From: Bostrychus sinensis
Taxonomy: Eukaryota > Chordata > Actinopteri > Gobiiformes > Eleotridae
Assembly: GCA_020698575.1 (NCBI GenBank)
Contig: CM036239.1
Span: 9,385,263-9,449,262, forward strand
Direction of reading: 5' to 3'
DNA length: 64,000 bases
How positions within the stretch are numbered: position 1 is the stretch's first letter; each line of letters starts with the position of its first letter. A program made the position numbers and the translations under genes. Shown one piece after another: positions 11,516 to 23,812 of the stretch. Below the pieces are notes generated by a model that saw nothing but the letters and a program-made list of their open reading frames with translations, was not told where the DNA came from and searched no databases.

Positions 11516-14147
11516 TTGCGACAAATGTTTTTTTTTTTTCACTTTAAATGGTCTAAAAAGGCCAACTCCTTCCTCTTTTATATTTATCTGTTTGGTTCAG
11601 GAGGAACAACTCTTGAGACTGTTGTGTAAAATATACTGTAAGTGTTCATCATCTTGTGACTGTCTCTCACACATCCACACTCCCATGACCTTCCTCCTTT
11701 GGGTTGACTGAGCCACTAAACCGCTACCTCTATATTTTTGAGAAAAGGTCATACAGTGTGTTGTTCAAATTACTTGATTGAAGTTAATTGAATTGTTTTG
11801 TTTTAACATTTTAATTTGTATGCATAAGGCCATTTTTTCTAAATAACACAACCAATCCATAATCAAAACAACAAACAAAGCACAGACAGTTTAAGAAATT
11901 AATTACAATACAGTGTGTTGTCTGTGCTTCAATTTGCCCTCCATCTCTACATCAATAAGTTTAGCTGATGTAGAATAAATTAGTTTTTGTGCCTGTTATT
12001 TGTATAGAAGAGTCCTGTACCTTTTCCCAGAGTGCATTGACATGGATTCAGAGTTTAAAATGTGAGATGTGTAGGATAGGGTCCTCCCTGATGGTAGATA
12101 TTTCAAACAGTTGCTGGGGGAGTAAGGTGGACACTCCCATTAATTTCCCTGCTGGAAATTTGAAATTTGGATTTGGATAAAATTGACTCTATTACTGCTA
12201 TGTAAAAGAGCACCATGACATTTTTACACACACATACTTGATAAGAAAAGTAGACAGATTGCCTGGTCTTATTGCTTTGTTAGTTTGCATCCTTTTAAAA
12301 ATGTGTTGCCGTCAAGTGAGCAATTAAAGTTCTATAATACTGTTCCTGTTACAATCTACATTTTACAAAGCTGTACCACATTCTGAGTATCACTTTCAAA
12401 TTCCAAATGAAGTTATTTAGTTCATTTGCTCTTGGGATTTCATTTTGGGCAATCAGTGGTTTCCATTTGCTGGTCATATCAGTCTTTGCTCTTACTGCAT
12501 CCCAGTGTCTTTGGGGGTGGACAGGTACTGTTCTCGCTCTTTATGACACTTAAAGATTGACTAAGTGGGAAGCAAGTGAATCACATAATGAACAGAGTTG
12601 TTAAGGGGGGGCTTGCTCTTGCAGTATGCTTATGTGTCTTTAATATTGCCTTAGCACTTATCCAGGATATTGTTGCTACACTGGACATACTGGTAAACAC
12701 CGAGCAGATGTTTAATGAATTTACAATGACTGAAGTCTCCAAGAATCAGAATAAGAGCATTTGGTTTATTATGTAGGTGCATGAGCACACAGTCTATGAT
12801 TTAATTTGCTGCTTGGCATTCCCGTTTGGTGGAATGTACACAACAGAGACAAATATGTTTGTGAATTATCTTGGTAAATTACATGTATCTTTTTCAGCAA
12901 AGTTGCACAGACTCCACCCCCTCTGGATTTACCAGGATGCAGATCTCTGTCAGAACATACTGTGTGTGGGAAAATCCGCCAGTTTGAACAAAATTGTCCA
13001 GAACATCATCAGAGAACCAAGCTTCAGTGATGGCCATCAGACCTGACTCCCGAAATTTATAACAGTGCTTCTGTGACGTAATTATTAGGGTTAACTAGTG
13101 TTATATAAATGCATGGCTTGGATCAAACTTAATTAAATTTCAAATATATCTGTGTGCAGTAATGATGGAGTAGGATTTTTTCATAGACTCCATATGGGTG
13201 AGCTGAAAGGAAGAGGCAAATTGTCTCCTTTCACATCTAATATCCCTTTCAGATCATTTGTTTCCTCCGAGCCGCTCTTCGAAAATCTTGAAAGTCTGAA
13301 CATAATTGGGCTCCTTGTTGAAAAATGCTCTACTTAATGCAGAAATTGACAGTTTGCTTCAGAAATAATAACCTGCTTTTAGATTAGCTAATTTGTCGCA
13401 TGTGTGTCCTGATCTTGCAGTGTTCACGAGTCAGCAAAGGGAAAGGCGTTGATTTGGGCCTTGGCTATAATTGGATTCTGCCTTTACCGTTTACAGTGTG
13501 AACAGAATGAAACCAGGCATTTCAGAGCACTGCAGAGCCACTTAATGCTAAACACAACTTCAAAATAAACCGGTGAAGCACTGAAGAATATACTGCTTCA
13601 GAAATATTATCAATTGAGATTAGGATATGCACATATACACATTTTATTCCTCTTTTATTCCTCTACACTCTTCCCTCCTGGGGTCACTCACCACAGCCAA
13701 TCATTTGCCTCGTATGTTTTATACTGAATGCTCTTGATGCAACCCTCCATTTATTCAGGCTTAGGAATTGTACACTGTGTAGATTGATGGACTGACGCAC
13801 AATGATATACTGCATTATAGCATCACATTCAAAGCTCAAAAATATTATTTCACTGCATAATTTTTGACAATGAATGATATATTTTGGCATCTGAGAGCTC
13901 AGAAATTATTGAACCACAGCAGCTGGAGCAGAGGAGATTAGTAAATTTGAATTTGCGCCTTGGGCCTACACAAGAGCTTTATGTAAACAGTGAAAACATT
14001 GAATGGCATTAGCTTGACTATCATCCTCCCACTTAGTCTCCCTCATCAAACCCACAGCTGCACAGCAACAAGTGGCTCCATTTGCTAAGCTTCAGAGTTA
14101 CAAACTAAGCTTTGATCATCTTCATCAAAGCAATAATTTAATGATAG
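11516..14147. other. unassigned DNA
   Basis: No gene or repeat family is recognised. The small frames here (for example 12777-13046) have no motif I can name. Confidence 0.4.
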
Positions 14148-14690
14148 TATGAACAAAGTTCTAGATAGGATAAACAAGGAAGGCAAAATATGTCAGATTG
14201 TTGGAGATTTTAATAGTAAGCTCTTTAAAAGTGAAACTCATGCTCCAATAGTGGAGTCTAAACATGCTTTATGCTAACCATTTCTTCCCTACAATTACAA
14301 AACCTACTATAATTACAGATAAGTATGCAACCCTAATTGATAACATATCATTTAATACTTTGAAGTGTTTGTTTGCATTCTAATTAATAATAGATATACT
14401 TGATCAGTTACCATTCTTTCACTCTGTCTCTTAATAATAGTATGCAAACAAAACGTAGCACCGCAAACTTAAAGAAACTTCAATGAACTCAGTAAAGTAA
14501 ATTTAAAACAATTTTTAGAGGACATTTGTTTTGATTAAGTATTTTTATGAAATGGTTTAATTTATGTTTCACAAAATGTTTTCCATTGCTAACATGTCCT
14601 AGTATTGGGAAGAAAAAATTATAATAATCCTTGGTTTACACCTGAAATGGAATTCAACCTGGACAGACTCAAGCAGAGACAAATGTAGGC
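14148..14690 (+). mobile_element. LINE endonuclease fragment, frameshifted
   Basis: Three reading frames together recover the second half of a CR1/L2-type endonuclease. 14150-14275 gives MNKVLDRINKEGKICQIVGD, then FNSKLFKSETHAP. 14316-14366 gives ITDKYATLIDNISFNTL. About 14390-14425 gives IIDILDQLPFF. About 14618-14680 gives NNPWFTPEMEFN. GDFN, TLIDNI and D.LP.F correspond to conserved catalytic and core positions, and NPWFTP marks the linker before the reverse transcriptase. Frameshifts and stops show it is inactive. Together with 11135-11515 it could represent parts of similar elements, but they are not contiguous. Confidence 0.75.
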
Positions 14691-15117
14691 ATTAGAAAAG
14701 ATTTATTGTAAACAATTATTAAATAGCTTTGGAGCTTAGACCCCGGCAGGAAAGACGCTGTGCAATGCACTGAAGGTGCAGAGCAGGTTAGACAATAGGA
14801 AATCTTTCCCCCCGAGCCTAGACACTGCTTGTGGCAGAGATGAGGTGGATCTTCTGATGCAGGGATGAGGAGGAGATATTGCTGCAGAGGCGGTGATGGG
14901 GAGGAGGAGGGCTGCACGAGCTGAATAGCTGACTGCTGAGGCAATGAGGCCTGTCTAAATGCTGGCTGAGTGATGACATGCAGAGTGATGATAGGCTGAG
15001 TCGTAGCAGAGGAGGCGTGGCATGCGGAAGGTGAGGTGTCCTCTCGGCGGCAGGTGTTGGCGGAGCAGCAGCTCAATGAGCAGAGGAGTCTTCCAGGCTG
15101 AAGTTGCGCTTTAGCTT
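14691..15117 (-). mobile_element. possible antisense LTR-like segment
   Basis: A GC-richer block sits in AT-rich surroundings. On the minus strand it ends with CAATAAATCTTTTC (near 14700), a polyadenylation-signal-like sequence. Its composition (CTCCTC and CAGC runs) resembles fish retrotransposon LTRs. I could not place TG..CA ends, a primer-binding site or a target duplication. The 135-codon frame inside it (14669-15076) has no recognisable domain. Confidence 0.25.
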
Positions 15118-16062
15118 CATAAGTCTTTTGTGACTAAAAATAAATTGTGGAGAAAATATATTTATTTTCCAACTCCATTAAACTTTGCAACAGAGTTCAT
15201 CAGACAGTAAGACTGGGTCACCCTTTTAGTGGATCTTTGCTTGTCTTGGGCGGTTAGAGGCTCTCCTGACACGGTGGCTGCTGGAGAGGAGATGACGAAG
15301 GGCCAAAACAGTTCAGCCTTTTGGAGATGCATTCTGGGCTTGAAAGTAGGCCAGCCTGTGTGTGGGCCTGCCAGATGAACTTTCCTAGCGGCTGTATGAA
15401 GCAGCATTTATGAGGAGTCTCAGGGTAGGACCGAGCTGTCAAAACGATGAGGGCAGCTTGGAACTGTGCAGAACGGAAACGCATTTGCTTTGATTCATCA
15501 GCACTAACTGTCTACAGTCAAAAACCTGTTTCCATTTTAACTACTCAAACCATTAATTACTTAATAAATGTTAGTATCACAAAACAATTATAATTGGTAT
15601 TTATTAGTATTAGTAATTAGTATTTATAAAGCCCTTATTCTGTGACCATATTCTACAACTAATTAGCAACTAACTAACATTTTCCTCTTTATAAACTCAT
15701 AATTACTGCTCAGTATTTGGAAGTACAGAAGTTGTTAGACTTATAAATTATGATCTTAATAAGCTTTTTGTGGTACTAGTCCCTAATAATGTTCATACTC
15801 CAAAAATCTTATTAAGATCATCATTTAGGGCCAACAACTTCTTTACTGTATTGGTTAAATGCTATTTTCATAAGAACTATCCCGAAGGAAAAATTATAAA
15901 TGTTGAACCTGATAATTTATTTTAGTGACAAGGTCCATGATCTTATTATGTATGCTACCACACGAAATTCTATTCTATTCTTTTGTATTCTATTTTATTA
16001 TTGTGTAGTGGCTTAACCCGTTTAATCCCACCGGCAGCAGTTGTTGTCGAAAAAAACTCTCA
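15118..16062. other. unassigned DNA around an inverted repeat
   Basis: No gene seen. 15160-15480 is moderately GC-rich without a motif. The remainder is AT-rich and contains the inverted repeat listed separately. Confidence 0.4.
15724..15850. repeat. 50-bp imperfect inverted repeat (foldback)
   Basis: The left arm 15724-15773 and right arm 15800-15850 are reverse complements over about 50 bp with a few mismatches. The core GATCTTAATAAG/CTTATTAAGATC is perfect, and the outer AAGTTGTT/AACAACTT matches. The loop is about 26 nt. It could be the heart of a palindromic MITE or a foldback element; no target duplication was located. Confidence 0.7.
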
Positions 16063-16637
16063 CTTTTAAGCAGGGCTTAATTTGAGCCAGATCTTGCCAG
16101 AACAGGGTCCGGAAACTCACTTATTTTTACGCAGTTGGATCCTGCAACTGTTTGCTTGGATCTAGTAACTCAGACAGAACTCAGAACAAAGTGGTGACTA
16201 CATTTGACTCTTTTGACCTCCTAAACCTGTGTTGAAGGTCGGAGGTGTAATTACACAGAAATGCAATGTTTTAAACATAAAAGCCACACTTCATTTCCGT
16301 GTGAGTGCTTCAACATAGACTGTCCCCACGCTGTAATTGGGGTCTATAGAGTGTACAGGGAATCGGGTGGAAAAGACCTTCACATGAAACTGCACAGCAC
16401 CATAGTAGGCTGTGTGTATTTGCAAATGTGAGTGGAGCTACAGCTGACTGCTGCTCTTTAAGTCAAAAGTGATGTGTTTGCTTACAGCCAGAAGAAAGTA
16501 AATCTGTTGAGGTTTGTCCTGACTTTGGTTACGCGGAGGGGACCTACGTGATGCACTTTGGATGTGCCGCGTTATTTCCCCACTGTGCCCGAGAGCGCAC
16601 GGGACCTGGCAGTGCCAAATCATTTTGTTCGTTTACT

Positions 16638-16941
16638 CAAATGCATATGGAAGCTGCACCTAACGCGCTGATCGTGGGTCACAGGATGAGACCCGGGGCC
16701 AGTTAAACGCCAGTGTCACTGTTACAAAGCCATAGTTATGCAGAGAAACCTTGCGCCACGCTTCCTCGATGTGCGCTTTTTATTCCTCCATTACATTCCG
16801 TGCGCCCGGGACATAGATCCACAGCAGTTTGTTCTTTTTTGTTTGTTCAAATGCATCTGTGAGCTCGAGTTAACGCGCTGAGGGTCACAAAGCCTGGAGC
16901 CGTGAAACGCCATTATGCAGAGAAGACTGCACGCTCCACGG
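16638..16941. repeat. internal direct repeat of the outer hAT (period about 210 bp)
   Basis: CAAATGCAT occurs at 16638 and 16848, followed in both units by AACGCGCTGA, GGGTCACA, AAACGCCA and TTATGCAGAGAA. Two diverged units are visible. The second is cut off about 70 bp before the nested insertion. Confidence 0.7.
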
Positions 16942-17009
16942 AAGTCACTAAAAAGAAGCGAAATCAAAAGGAGAGACATGATAAGGCTGAAAAGCTTACT
17001 GTTGCTGTG

Positions 17010-17552
17010 CAGTGTTGCCAGATTGGGCGGTTTCCCGCCCAATTGGGCTACTTTTGCTCTCTCTCGGCGGAAAAAAATAGCGTTGGGCGGGTGTATAATA
17101 TTTGGGCTATTTTTAGACTTATGGGACGGGATTTTGAAAATGTAAAATAAACTTATTTTAATAATATTTTAAAATTTCCTGATCAATAATTGTATATATT
17201 TGCTGGTTATTGATGAATAAAATTAATTTGTAAAATAGAAGTAGTAATATTAGTGTCATTAGTTGTCAATCACATTCTAATTATGGACCTCTGATTGGTT
17301 GAAAAAAGTAAACACTGCAGCCCCGTGAGAGCACTATTTGTTTTTCTGATTACACTCATTGTGGAGACTGTTTATTACTTTTTCCATTGGCAGTTGTGAA
17401 GTTTTGTGTGCTCAAAATATGCTATTTCATATGTATTACAGTTTTAACATTAAGATTGTAGAATGGTTGTGATTTGGGCGGGTTTTTATTACGTTTGGCG
17501 GGTTTTACGTTATATTTGGGCTGGAAACTGTCAGTCAGATCTGGCAACCCTG
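17010..17552. mobile_element. nested hAT MITE (GTTGCCAGAT family)
   Basis: The 543-bp element begins CAGTGTTGCCAGAT and ends ATCTGGCAACCCTG. TTGCTGTG is present at both 17002-17009 and 17553-17560, a perfect 8-bp duplication. The interior has GGGCGGGT and TTGGGC motifs near both ends. It lies inside the hAT at 16071-17967 and is therefore younger. A relative with the same termini lies at 47196-47520. Confidence 0.92.
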
Positions 17553-17975
17553 TTGCTGTGTGCTCCCTTTCCTAGTCTAGACTTTGTTTACACAGACCAC
17601 AACTGCATGAGTCTGTGTTCTTGCTTCAGACTGGTGGCCGCACGCAGTCGGTCTATGACAGAGCGAGTCTACAAAAGTGCAGTAATTATGCGTAGCAGCT
17701 GATTTCTGGATCAACTGAGCAATCGCACAAACGTGCACTAACACATTACACTGAAGTGAAACGCTATAATGTATAATAATGTTAACAAATATGTTAAAAT
17801 GTAATTTAAAATTGAGTATAAATGAGCAGTTGCTTGGTATTTTGGTATGTGTGTGCGCCTAAGCATTGTGTTGTGTGTACGTTCTGGGAACAGTGTTGGC
17901 CTTGTGGACTCTGGTGTCAAAGAGCAATTTATGTTCCGGCATAGTTTGATTTAAAAATTAAGCCCTGCTTTTAAG

Positions 17976-18285
17976 ACTCTACTATTGTTATTACATAATT
18001 TAATAAGGTATTATCAGTACATATGATACAACTGAGGAGTTTCACATGTCTGGGGTCAAAGGTCTTTAAAGGTCTTCAAGTGTTTATTCACAAGTTACAC
18101 CTGGAGAGGAGCTCAAACAGAAGCTTATTACAGTATGTAAACATTAATCTAGGAGGATGATTTTTGGTACACACCATCTCTAAGGTCTCTAGTGTTCAGA
18201 TAGTAGTTGTAATTCCTCTACTGTGTTTGGTATGGGCACAGGATGAGAGGAAACATGGTCAGCAACAGTTGTTGCTGCTAGTAAC
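17976..18285. other. unassigned DNA
   Basis: Nothing recognised. Confidence 0.4.
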
Positions 18286-18400
18286 TAGAGGTCGACTGTT
18301 TTGTTGGTCAGCCAATATATGGGGACGATTTTTGCCTTTTTAAGTCAATCAGCAATCGGCCAATTCTTGCCCTTTAAAGCTGATTTTTGGTCAGACACAT
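18286..18400 (+). repeat. degenerate TAGAGGTCGACTG-type repeat end
   Basis: TAGAGGTCGACTG followed by alternating GGTCAGCCAATA and AATCGGCCAATT segments resembles the start of a common fish repeat that begins TAGAGGTCGACCG and is rich in ATCGGC. Only one end is seen. The class is not assigned. Confidence 0.4.
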
Positions 18401-19177
18401 GTCCTGGCAACCATGTGACTGATGGACTCCAGCTTCTCCAGTCATCTGGTAGCAGTCTGGACTCTTACATCCAAACATCCAAAAATGCTTTATCTCAGCC
18501 TGAAAAGCTCAAAACAGCAATAAAAAGATTTTGCTAATTTCTCCGGCATAAAAAATACAAATATTATTTATAATGTGAACATGTGAAACTAGAATGCTTT
18601 AATTTATGGAAGTCAATACAGGATTTTATGAGAAATGTTTTAGATATACTGTATGCTCCGAAGGGGATTGAAAGAGTGCAATATTGGTATAGAAATACAC
18701 TTTGTAAAATGTATTGCTTAAAATAATAATTTTACAACTTTTAGGCAGAAAAACACTGTTATAAATTGTTATGTTGCAATATATTAAGCTGAGTAAATAC
18801 CTTAAAAGTGCCAATATTCAACATTGACCACATTAGTTTTATGAGCATAAAACACAGCTTTTCACCCACTTTTCCATTAAAACTGTTAATAAGAACAATT
18901 GATTGTTTCATTAAAGCACTGATAACATAAAAATTTATTATTTTTGTCTGAGAAAAAATTGGAATTGCAAGACTGTGCTGCTGCCTATTCCTTCAAAGCA
19001 TCGCTGGTTTGCACCTTTCCTCCACACCTATTTACCAACTCCTATGAAACAAAAATTGCTGTTAAGTGGTTGTCATCATGGTAATCTCTCAGGATCTCAC
19101 CTTGGATTTGGGTAGGCAGATGTATCGGATTATTACATTACAGTATTCACCAGTGCAGTATACTCTATGTTGTAATG
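18401..19177. other. unassigned AT-rich DNA
   Basis: Nothing recognised. Confidence 0.4.
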
Positions 19178-19335
19178 CTTAAAGGGGAAATATTATGCAA
19201 AATTGACATTTTTTGAGCTTTCTACCATGTTATAATGTTCTTCCCTCATCAAAAACATACCAGGCATTGTGCTTCATCCATGCACGTTTAAGTAATCCTT
19301 TATTCTCTGGAGCGACTGTTGAGCACTCAAAATGG
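19178..19335 (+). repeat. dispersed repeat R1, copy 1
   Basis: CTTAAAGGGG(A)AATATTATGCAAAA, then GAGCTTTCTA and CATGTTATAATGTT, aligns with copy 2 at 34078-34225 in the same orientation over about 130 bp. The family is common in style in fish, but I cannot name it or find its other end. Confidence 0.6.
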
Positions 19336-19880
19336 ATGAAGGCACGAGTGGCACCAACCCGTTCCCACAGAGCAGACCGGGATAATCAGAGCGGGGAAAT
19401 GAGCTGAGTCCCACGCAGCCTCCACCAACTGCCCCAGAGCGACTGACGACAAGCCTGATGGATGGCTACGCACCCAGAGCACATTCCTGTAAGAGGAAGA
19501 GGCTGCAGGTGGTTAGAGGTAGCACAATACCAGGAAGACTAGAGGGTTGAAACTGTGGTAATGTGTCTGTTAATGGGACCGAGAGCCAGGAGCAGAAACC
19601 ACACCGCATACAACAGGACACGCATGTCTTTAGTTGTTGTGTCTTATTCTGTCTGTGCTGATTAGAATATGTTTTAAATTACAATATAGCCTTGTGCGTC
19701 ATTGGAGCCTAAAAAGATCCATTATTATTTCACTTTCCTTTTGACACCAGATCTTCGACATGAGGCAAGCTGATGATGATGCAGAGGGGGTGTTTTGTGC
19801 CCTCTATCTATGGTCTATGAGGCGTGTCAGTCTAAAACTGAAGCAAGTCTCACCAAGGCACAGAGCAGGTGCAGGTTACT
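19336..19880. other. unassigned DNA
   Basis: Moderately GC-rich around 19340-19560, possibly the continuation of repeat R1. No motif. Confidence 0.35.
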
Positions 19881-19888
19881 CACTACAC

Positions 19889-20352
19889 CAGTGATTCTCA
19901 ACTGGTGGAACCATTTTCAGTGGGTTGCAGGCCTTTGTCCAAATAAAGATGAATAAAAAAGTTATGTTACTGTTATACCTGTTACACACAAGGCTGAAGT
20001 GAGCGCTGCTTAATTCTCCTCAAAGCACACTGTCTTTCAGTAATTACCACTGAAAAGGTCAGAAGAAAAGTCTATTTTGTATATTTGAATCCTCTTGAAT
20101 TGCACATTTTTATTTCATGTATTTTAAATTAATCTGCATGTAATAGAAGGTAGAAGGGAATAATTCCCTCTCTAGCATTGCCACTGGCTTGTTAAATGTG
20201 TTCTTTTTGTGTAGGTGTACTGTGATATTCTGACACTATTCTGTCTCAGGTTCAATACATTTAATTAGCTGAAATATCTCTTTGTTTTGGGTCGCAGCTT
20301 GTCATTTTAGGATGGTGGTGGGTCCCGAAGCTAGAGCAGTTAAGAACCTCTG
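19889..20352. mobile_element. hAT MITE (TTCTCAACTG type)
   Basis: The 464-bp element starts CAGTGATTCTCAACTG and ends CAGTTAAGAACCTCTG, an imperfect 16-bp inverted pair (13 matches). Flanks CACTACAC (19881-19888) and CACTAGAC (20353-20360) differ at one base of eight. GTGGG and GGGTCGCAG motifs inside are usual for this fish hAT group. No coding capacity. Confidence 0.85.
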
Positions 20353-20360
20353 CACTAGAC

Positions 20361-22384
20361 CACAGGCATTATAAGATTTGATAATACAAAATATTATTGG
20401 GTTTCTAATGGCACATAGACCATGGCCAGCAAAAGGGAAAATCTATTTTATACAATAATATTAATAATAAACTATATATGGCACAGTTTTAAAAAATCCA
20501 AAATCTCAAAATGGCAGCCTTGGCATTGTCACACCCCAAAACTTTTCATAATGTTCTGAACTTTAGTCCATAATGTCCAGATGATTTAGACAGAGTTTGG
20601 AGCCTGTGGTATTTCAACTCTAGGAGAAGTTTGTTAAACTAGGATATAGACAATGAACCAACATGGCGTCTTTGATTCAAAATGCCCACCTTTTTTTAAT
20701 CACATAGTATTAAATTTGCCAAATAAGTTTAGAAATGTTTTATTTTCATATGCTGAGAGAGAAAGGTAGAGCTCTGATTGGTCCAGAGGAGGCACGCTAA
20801 GTGCAGACTTTAAGCCAGAGCCAGCCCCTTAGGCTAACGTCTGTGCACTACTCAAAATTCACACAGGCACGTCCACTAATGCGCCTCTGCCAGGACCACT
20901 GTGTACACTTAAGATCTGCAAGATCTGGCCCTCAAGTTCTTTGTTTCACAAAATATGGCTGTATAATGCAGTTGGTGATGTGGCAAAATTAAGCTGTTCA
21001 CATCTCAGTATGCATTAACATCTGCCCTGAAGTTTGCACTTGAGTCATTAAATATGTGTTTGTTACTTATCTCGTCCTTCTGGCTCCACTGGGTCTTATT
21101 GTGTGAAACATAAGAGACACCAGGCTCTTCTGGGGAATCTGAGCTCTGATTGTTTGAGCTGTGTCCCAGCCTAAAGTACACCTTGTGGGCCTATATTCAG
21201 GCAATTGGCTGCCACAAGAAATAAACAAGACTGTAAGCTATAACTGCATCTCAGGTGGACACTTTTTACTCTCTCTGAGAGATCTGCTAATCAGATATGT
21301 CCTGGGCTTGCCAAATGCAGACCAAGTGAAAGAGCAAAACGTGCTTGAGCTATTGTGTGTACAGTGAAATGCAGCCATAAAAAGCACAATAGGGTTCATA
21401 CAGTATATACATTTTTATTTTTATTTTTTAGTCCAACTGTAGAAGCCCAAATACAAATAGCATTTTAAGCTAGACAATTTCTAATATTTAATCATGGAGC
21501 ATTGAATTATGGGTAAGCACTCTGGCACATGCGTATGTGAGAACATGTGTGTGGGAGGCCAGTGACATTAGCTGTGTCTCAGACTGATGCACAAACACTG
21601 TTGAGTCATTACAGTGATGCATATGGCAGATGGAGGGTTGTGCCAACCACGATCCTGAGAATGTGCCAAATAGAAGACTGAGCTTCATGTCACCACTCTC
21701 TCCTGAAGTAAGTACATTGTAGAGTCAACATTCGAACTGTGATGAGATGTGACTGATGAGGACATCAGTGTCAGATATAAGCCCAACACATAATGGACGC
21801 TGATGAATAGCTCTATCAGAAGTTTGAGCTGGAGCCAGTTGATAGAGAGCAGAGCATTATCTCCTGTCACTTTCCTAATAAAGAAAATTGCATCTGACAA
21901 AGAAATATTGACATCATCATTGATTCTCATCCACACTGCAGCAAAACAAGAGTTTAAGATGGGCACCTTCAGATATTTTTACCATACTTACACAGATGAT
22001 CACCTTTACTGTATGGGATTATAAATTCTTCTTTAAATATACTTGTTAAATGAGGATGGCATATTTCAAAATTTACCTCTCCATTTTTTTAATTAGTTGC
22101 AGATTGTTTACTCTTATTACCACTTTTTTATGTGCAACTATTTAAAAGCAATGTGACAGGTTTTCTCCGAGAATTTCACCTGAAACAGTATTTAGAAAAT
22201 GCACGTCTCCTGCACCTAAAGTTAAAAATAAGGGGCAATACTAGATTTTTTCTTCAAAGATGTGGTTGTAGTTTGTATACATCTATAAACACAACCTATA
22301 TTTATAACCAAGTGTCATCTTTTCTCATCATCCAGCAGTCGATTGATGACTACAGAAGCATAGTGCAAAGTACAATATTTGTGA
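20361..22384. other. unassigned DNA
   Basis: No gene or family-level repeat recognised. The frames at 21161-21367 and 21685-21966 have no domain signal. Confidence 0.4.
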
Positions 22385-22595
22385 ATGTAAACTGTGGCAT
22401 CTCGCTGGAGAGGAAGGTCATGGGTTCAAATCTCCCTGGGTTTGCCACAAATTTGCAATCACATATACAGCTGGTCGTGTCAGGAAGGGCATCTGATAAA
22501 AAAAAAAAAAAAAATCTGCAAAATTACCAGTGCAAATGATTCACTGTGACAACCCCTGAATGGAGAAAAGGGAGCACCCGAAAAGGTCAACATTT
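22385..22595 (+). mobile_element. tRNA-derived SINE
   Basis: A B-box-like GGGTTCAAATC lies at 22422-22432. The body GTCGTGTCAGGAAGGGCATC follows, then an A-rich run at 22500-22514 and a GTGACAACCCCTGAATGG tail region. These are the landmarks of the widespread teleost SINE whose body reads GTCAGGAAGGGCATC and GTGGCGACCCC. The A-box side is degraded. Transcription would be by RNA polymerase III and mobilisation by a LINE. Confidence 0.75.
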
Positions 22596-23649
22596 GACCT
22601 TGACATCGTTTCTTTCTGTCAAAGGGATACAGTCAGATTTAGGAAGGATTTTGTATTTGTAATATATAGAGATTTTTTTTTCACACAAATGAGCAGAACA
22701 CGAGCCCTTGGGCCAGTGCTGAGAGGATGTTGCTTCAGTGTTCAGGAGGCATTTGCAGCTGATTAAACAGGCTGTAATCCTCACTATGAATGGGAATCAC
22801 AGCCTTTAGCCCAGCCTGATGAGACTTTATTCAGCCAGGTCACCCACAGCTCATCTTGACATTTGTGTTGGTTAAACAAAATCATCTGCTTTTGGGATCC
22901 AACAAAATGTGTAGGTAATCAACACACAAATAGGATGTGAACATGCCATCTTTTTCTGTACCTGGCCTGTGTCCCAAAGATGTTGTGAGTACTACAGATG
23001 GTAATTCATATGGGCTACATATGGATCCTGTAACTGTGATGTATGATTCATATGTGTAGACCTCAATTTTATTTTGCACTGCAAGTGCAAGTGTTTCTAT
23101 TGCAGCAAATGCATCTCTTTTCTCACCAAAAAAAATTGCCACCAAGCCTTTAGTTTTAGCTTCTGCTGACACACATCAAGCTAATGAGGCTATATGCTAC
23201 ACATGTCATGTTGTGGTAAGATTTGCGGCAGAGAGCCATGACACTGTGACATCTCAGCGATGGCTCGATGCTGCAGTTACACCAGCTTTGCCATAAAAAC
23301 TATGTCTAAGTGAAAGTTATTTTTTCTGAGTTGGTAATGATTCTTCAAGCGTGTGATTAAGGTGCTTGGCTGGGTTCTATTAGTCTGACTCGAAGCCTCC
23401 AGGTGGTTGAGGTCTATATTAATGTTACTAAAATCAGCCTGCTGTCTGAGTGACTTATCATGAGATGGTGCAGAAGTGGAGTTTCTGAGGGCTAGCAAGA
23501 AATATTTGTAGAACTATATGTTTAAAGTAGTCAAATACAATTAAAAACCATTACAAATATTCTGTGTTTTATGTTGTCTGCGAAAATGCCTAGTTATCCA
23601 AGTCACCAGAAACCCTAAATTAAAACGGTTTAAAAGAAAGCATCTGGAC
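22596..23649. other. unassigned DNA
   Basis: Nothing recognised. Confidence 0.4.
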
Positions 23650-23812
23650 AAGGGGTCACAAGCCTTGTGCCGGTTCTGATCCAGGTTAAAGAGGACTGCA
23701 TCCAGTAGGGCATCTGACGTAGAACATATGCCAAATTAATATGCAAATAACTGCACATTACAGGAGGTAGATGACTTGCTGTGGCAGAGAAGGAAAGCCA
23801 AATAAAGAAGAC
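23650..23812 (+). mobile_element. second copy of the fish SINE body
   Basis: CTTGTGCCGGTTCTGATCC, AGTAGGGCATCTGACGTA, ATGCCAAATTAATATGC and GACTTGCTGTGGC match, in order, the body of the same SINE group as 22385-22595. It is more diverged and lacks a clear tRNA head. Confidence 0.65.

Larger units (their letters stand above)
16071..17967. mobile_element. hAT element interrupted by a second hAT
   Basis: The ends are CAGGGCTTAATTT at 16071 and AAATTAAGCCCTG at 17967, a 13-bp perfect inverted pair. Imperfect similarity continues inward (GCCAGAACA/GCCGGAACA). The flanks are CTTTTAAG at 16063-16070 and CTTTTAAG at 17968-17975, a perfect 8-bp target duplication. Removing the nested element and one copy of its duplication leaves about 1.35 kb. 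No transposase domain is recognisable, so it is non-autonomous or badly eroded. Confidence 0.9.

Noticed and set aside
14669..15076. 135-codon minus-strand open frame
   Set aside because: No domain, low-complexity Ser/Pro/Gln composition and no splice context. It coincides with an LTR-like block.
22132..22539. 135-codon plus-strand frame
   Set aside because: Its C-terminal part is translation of the SINE and its A-run. The upstream part has no domain.
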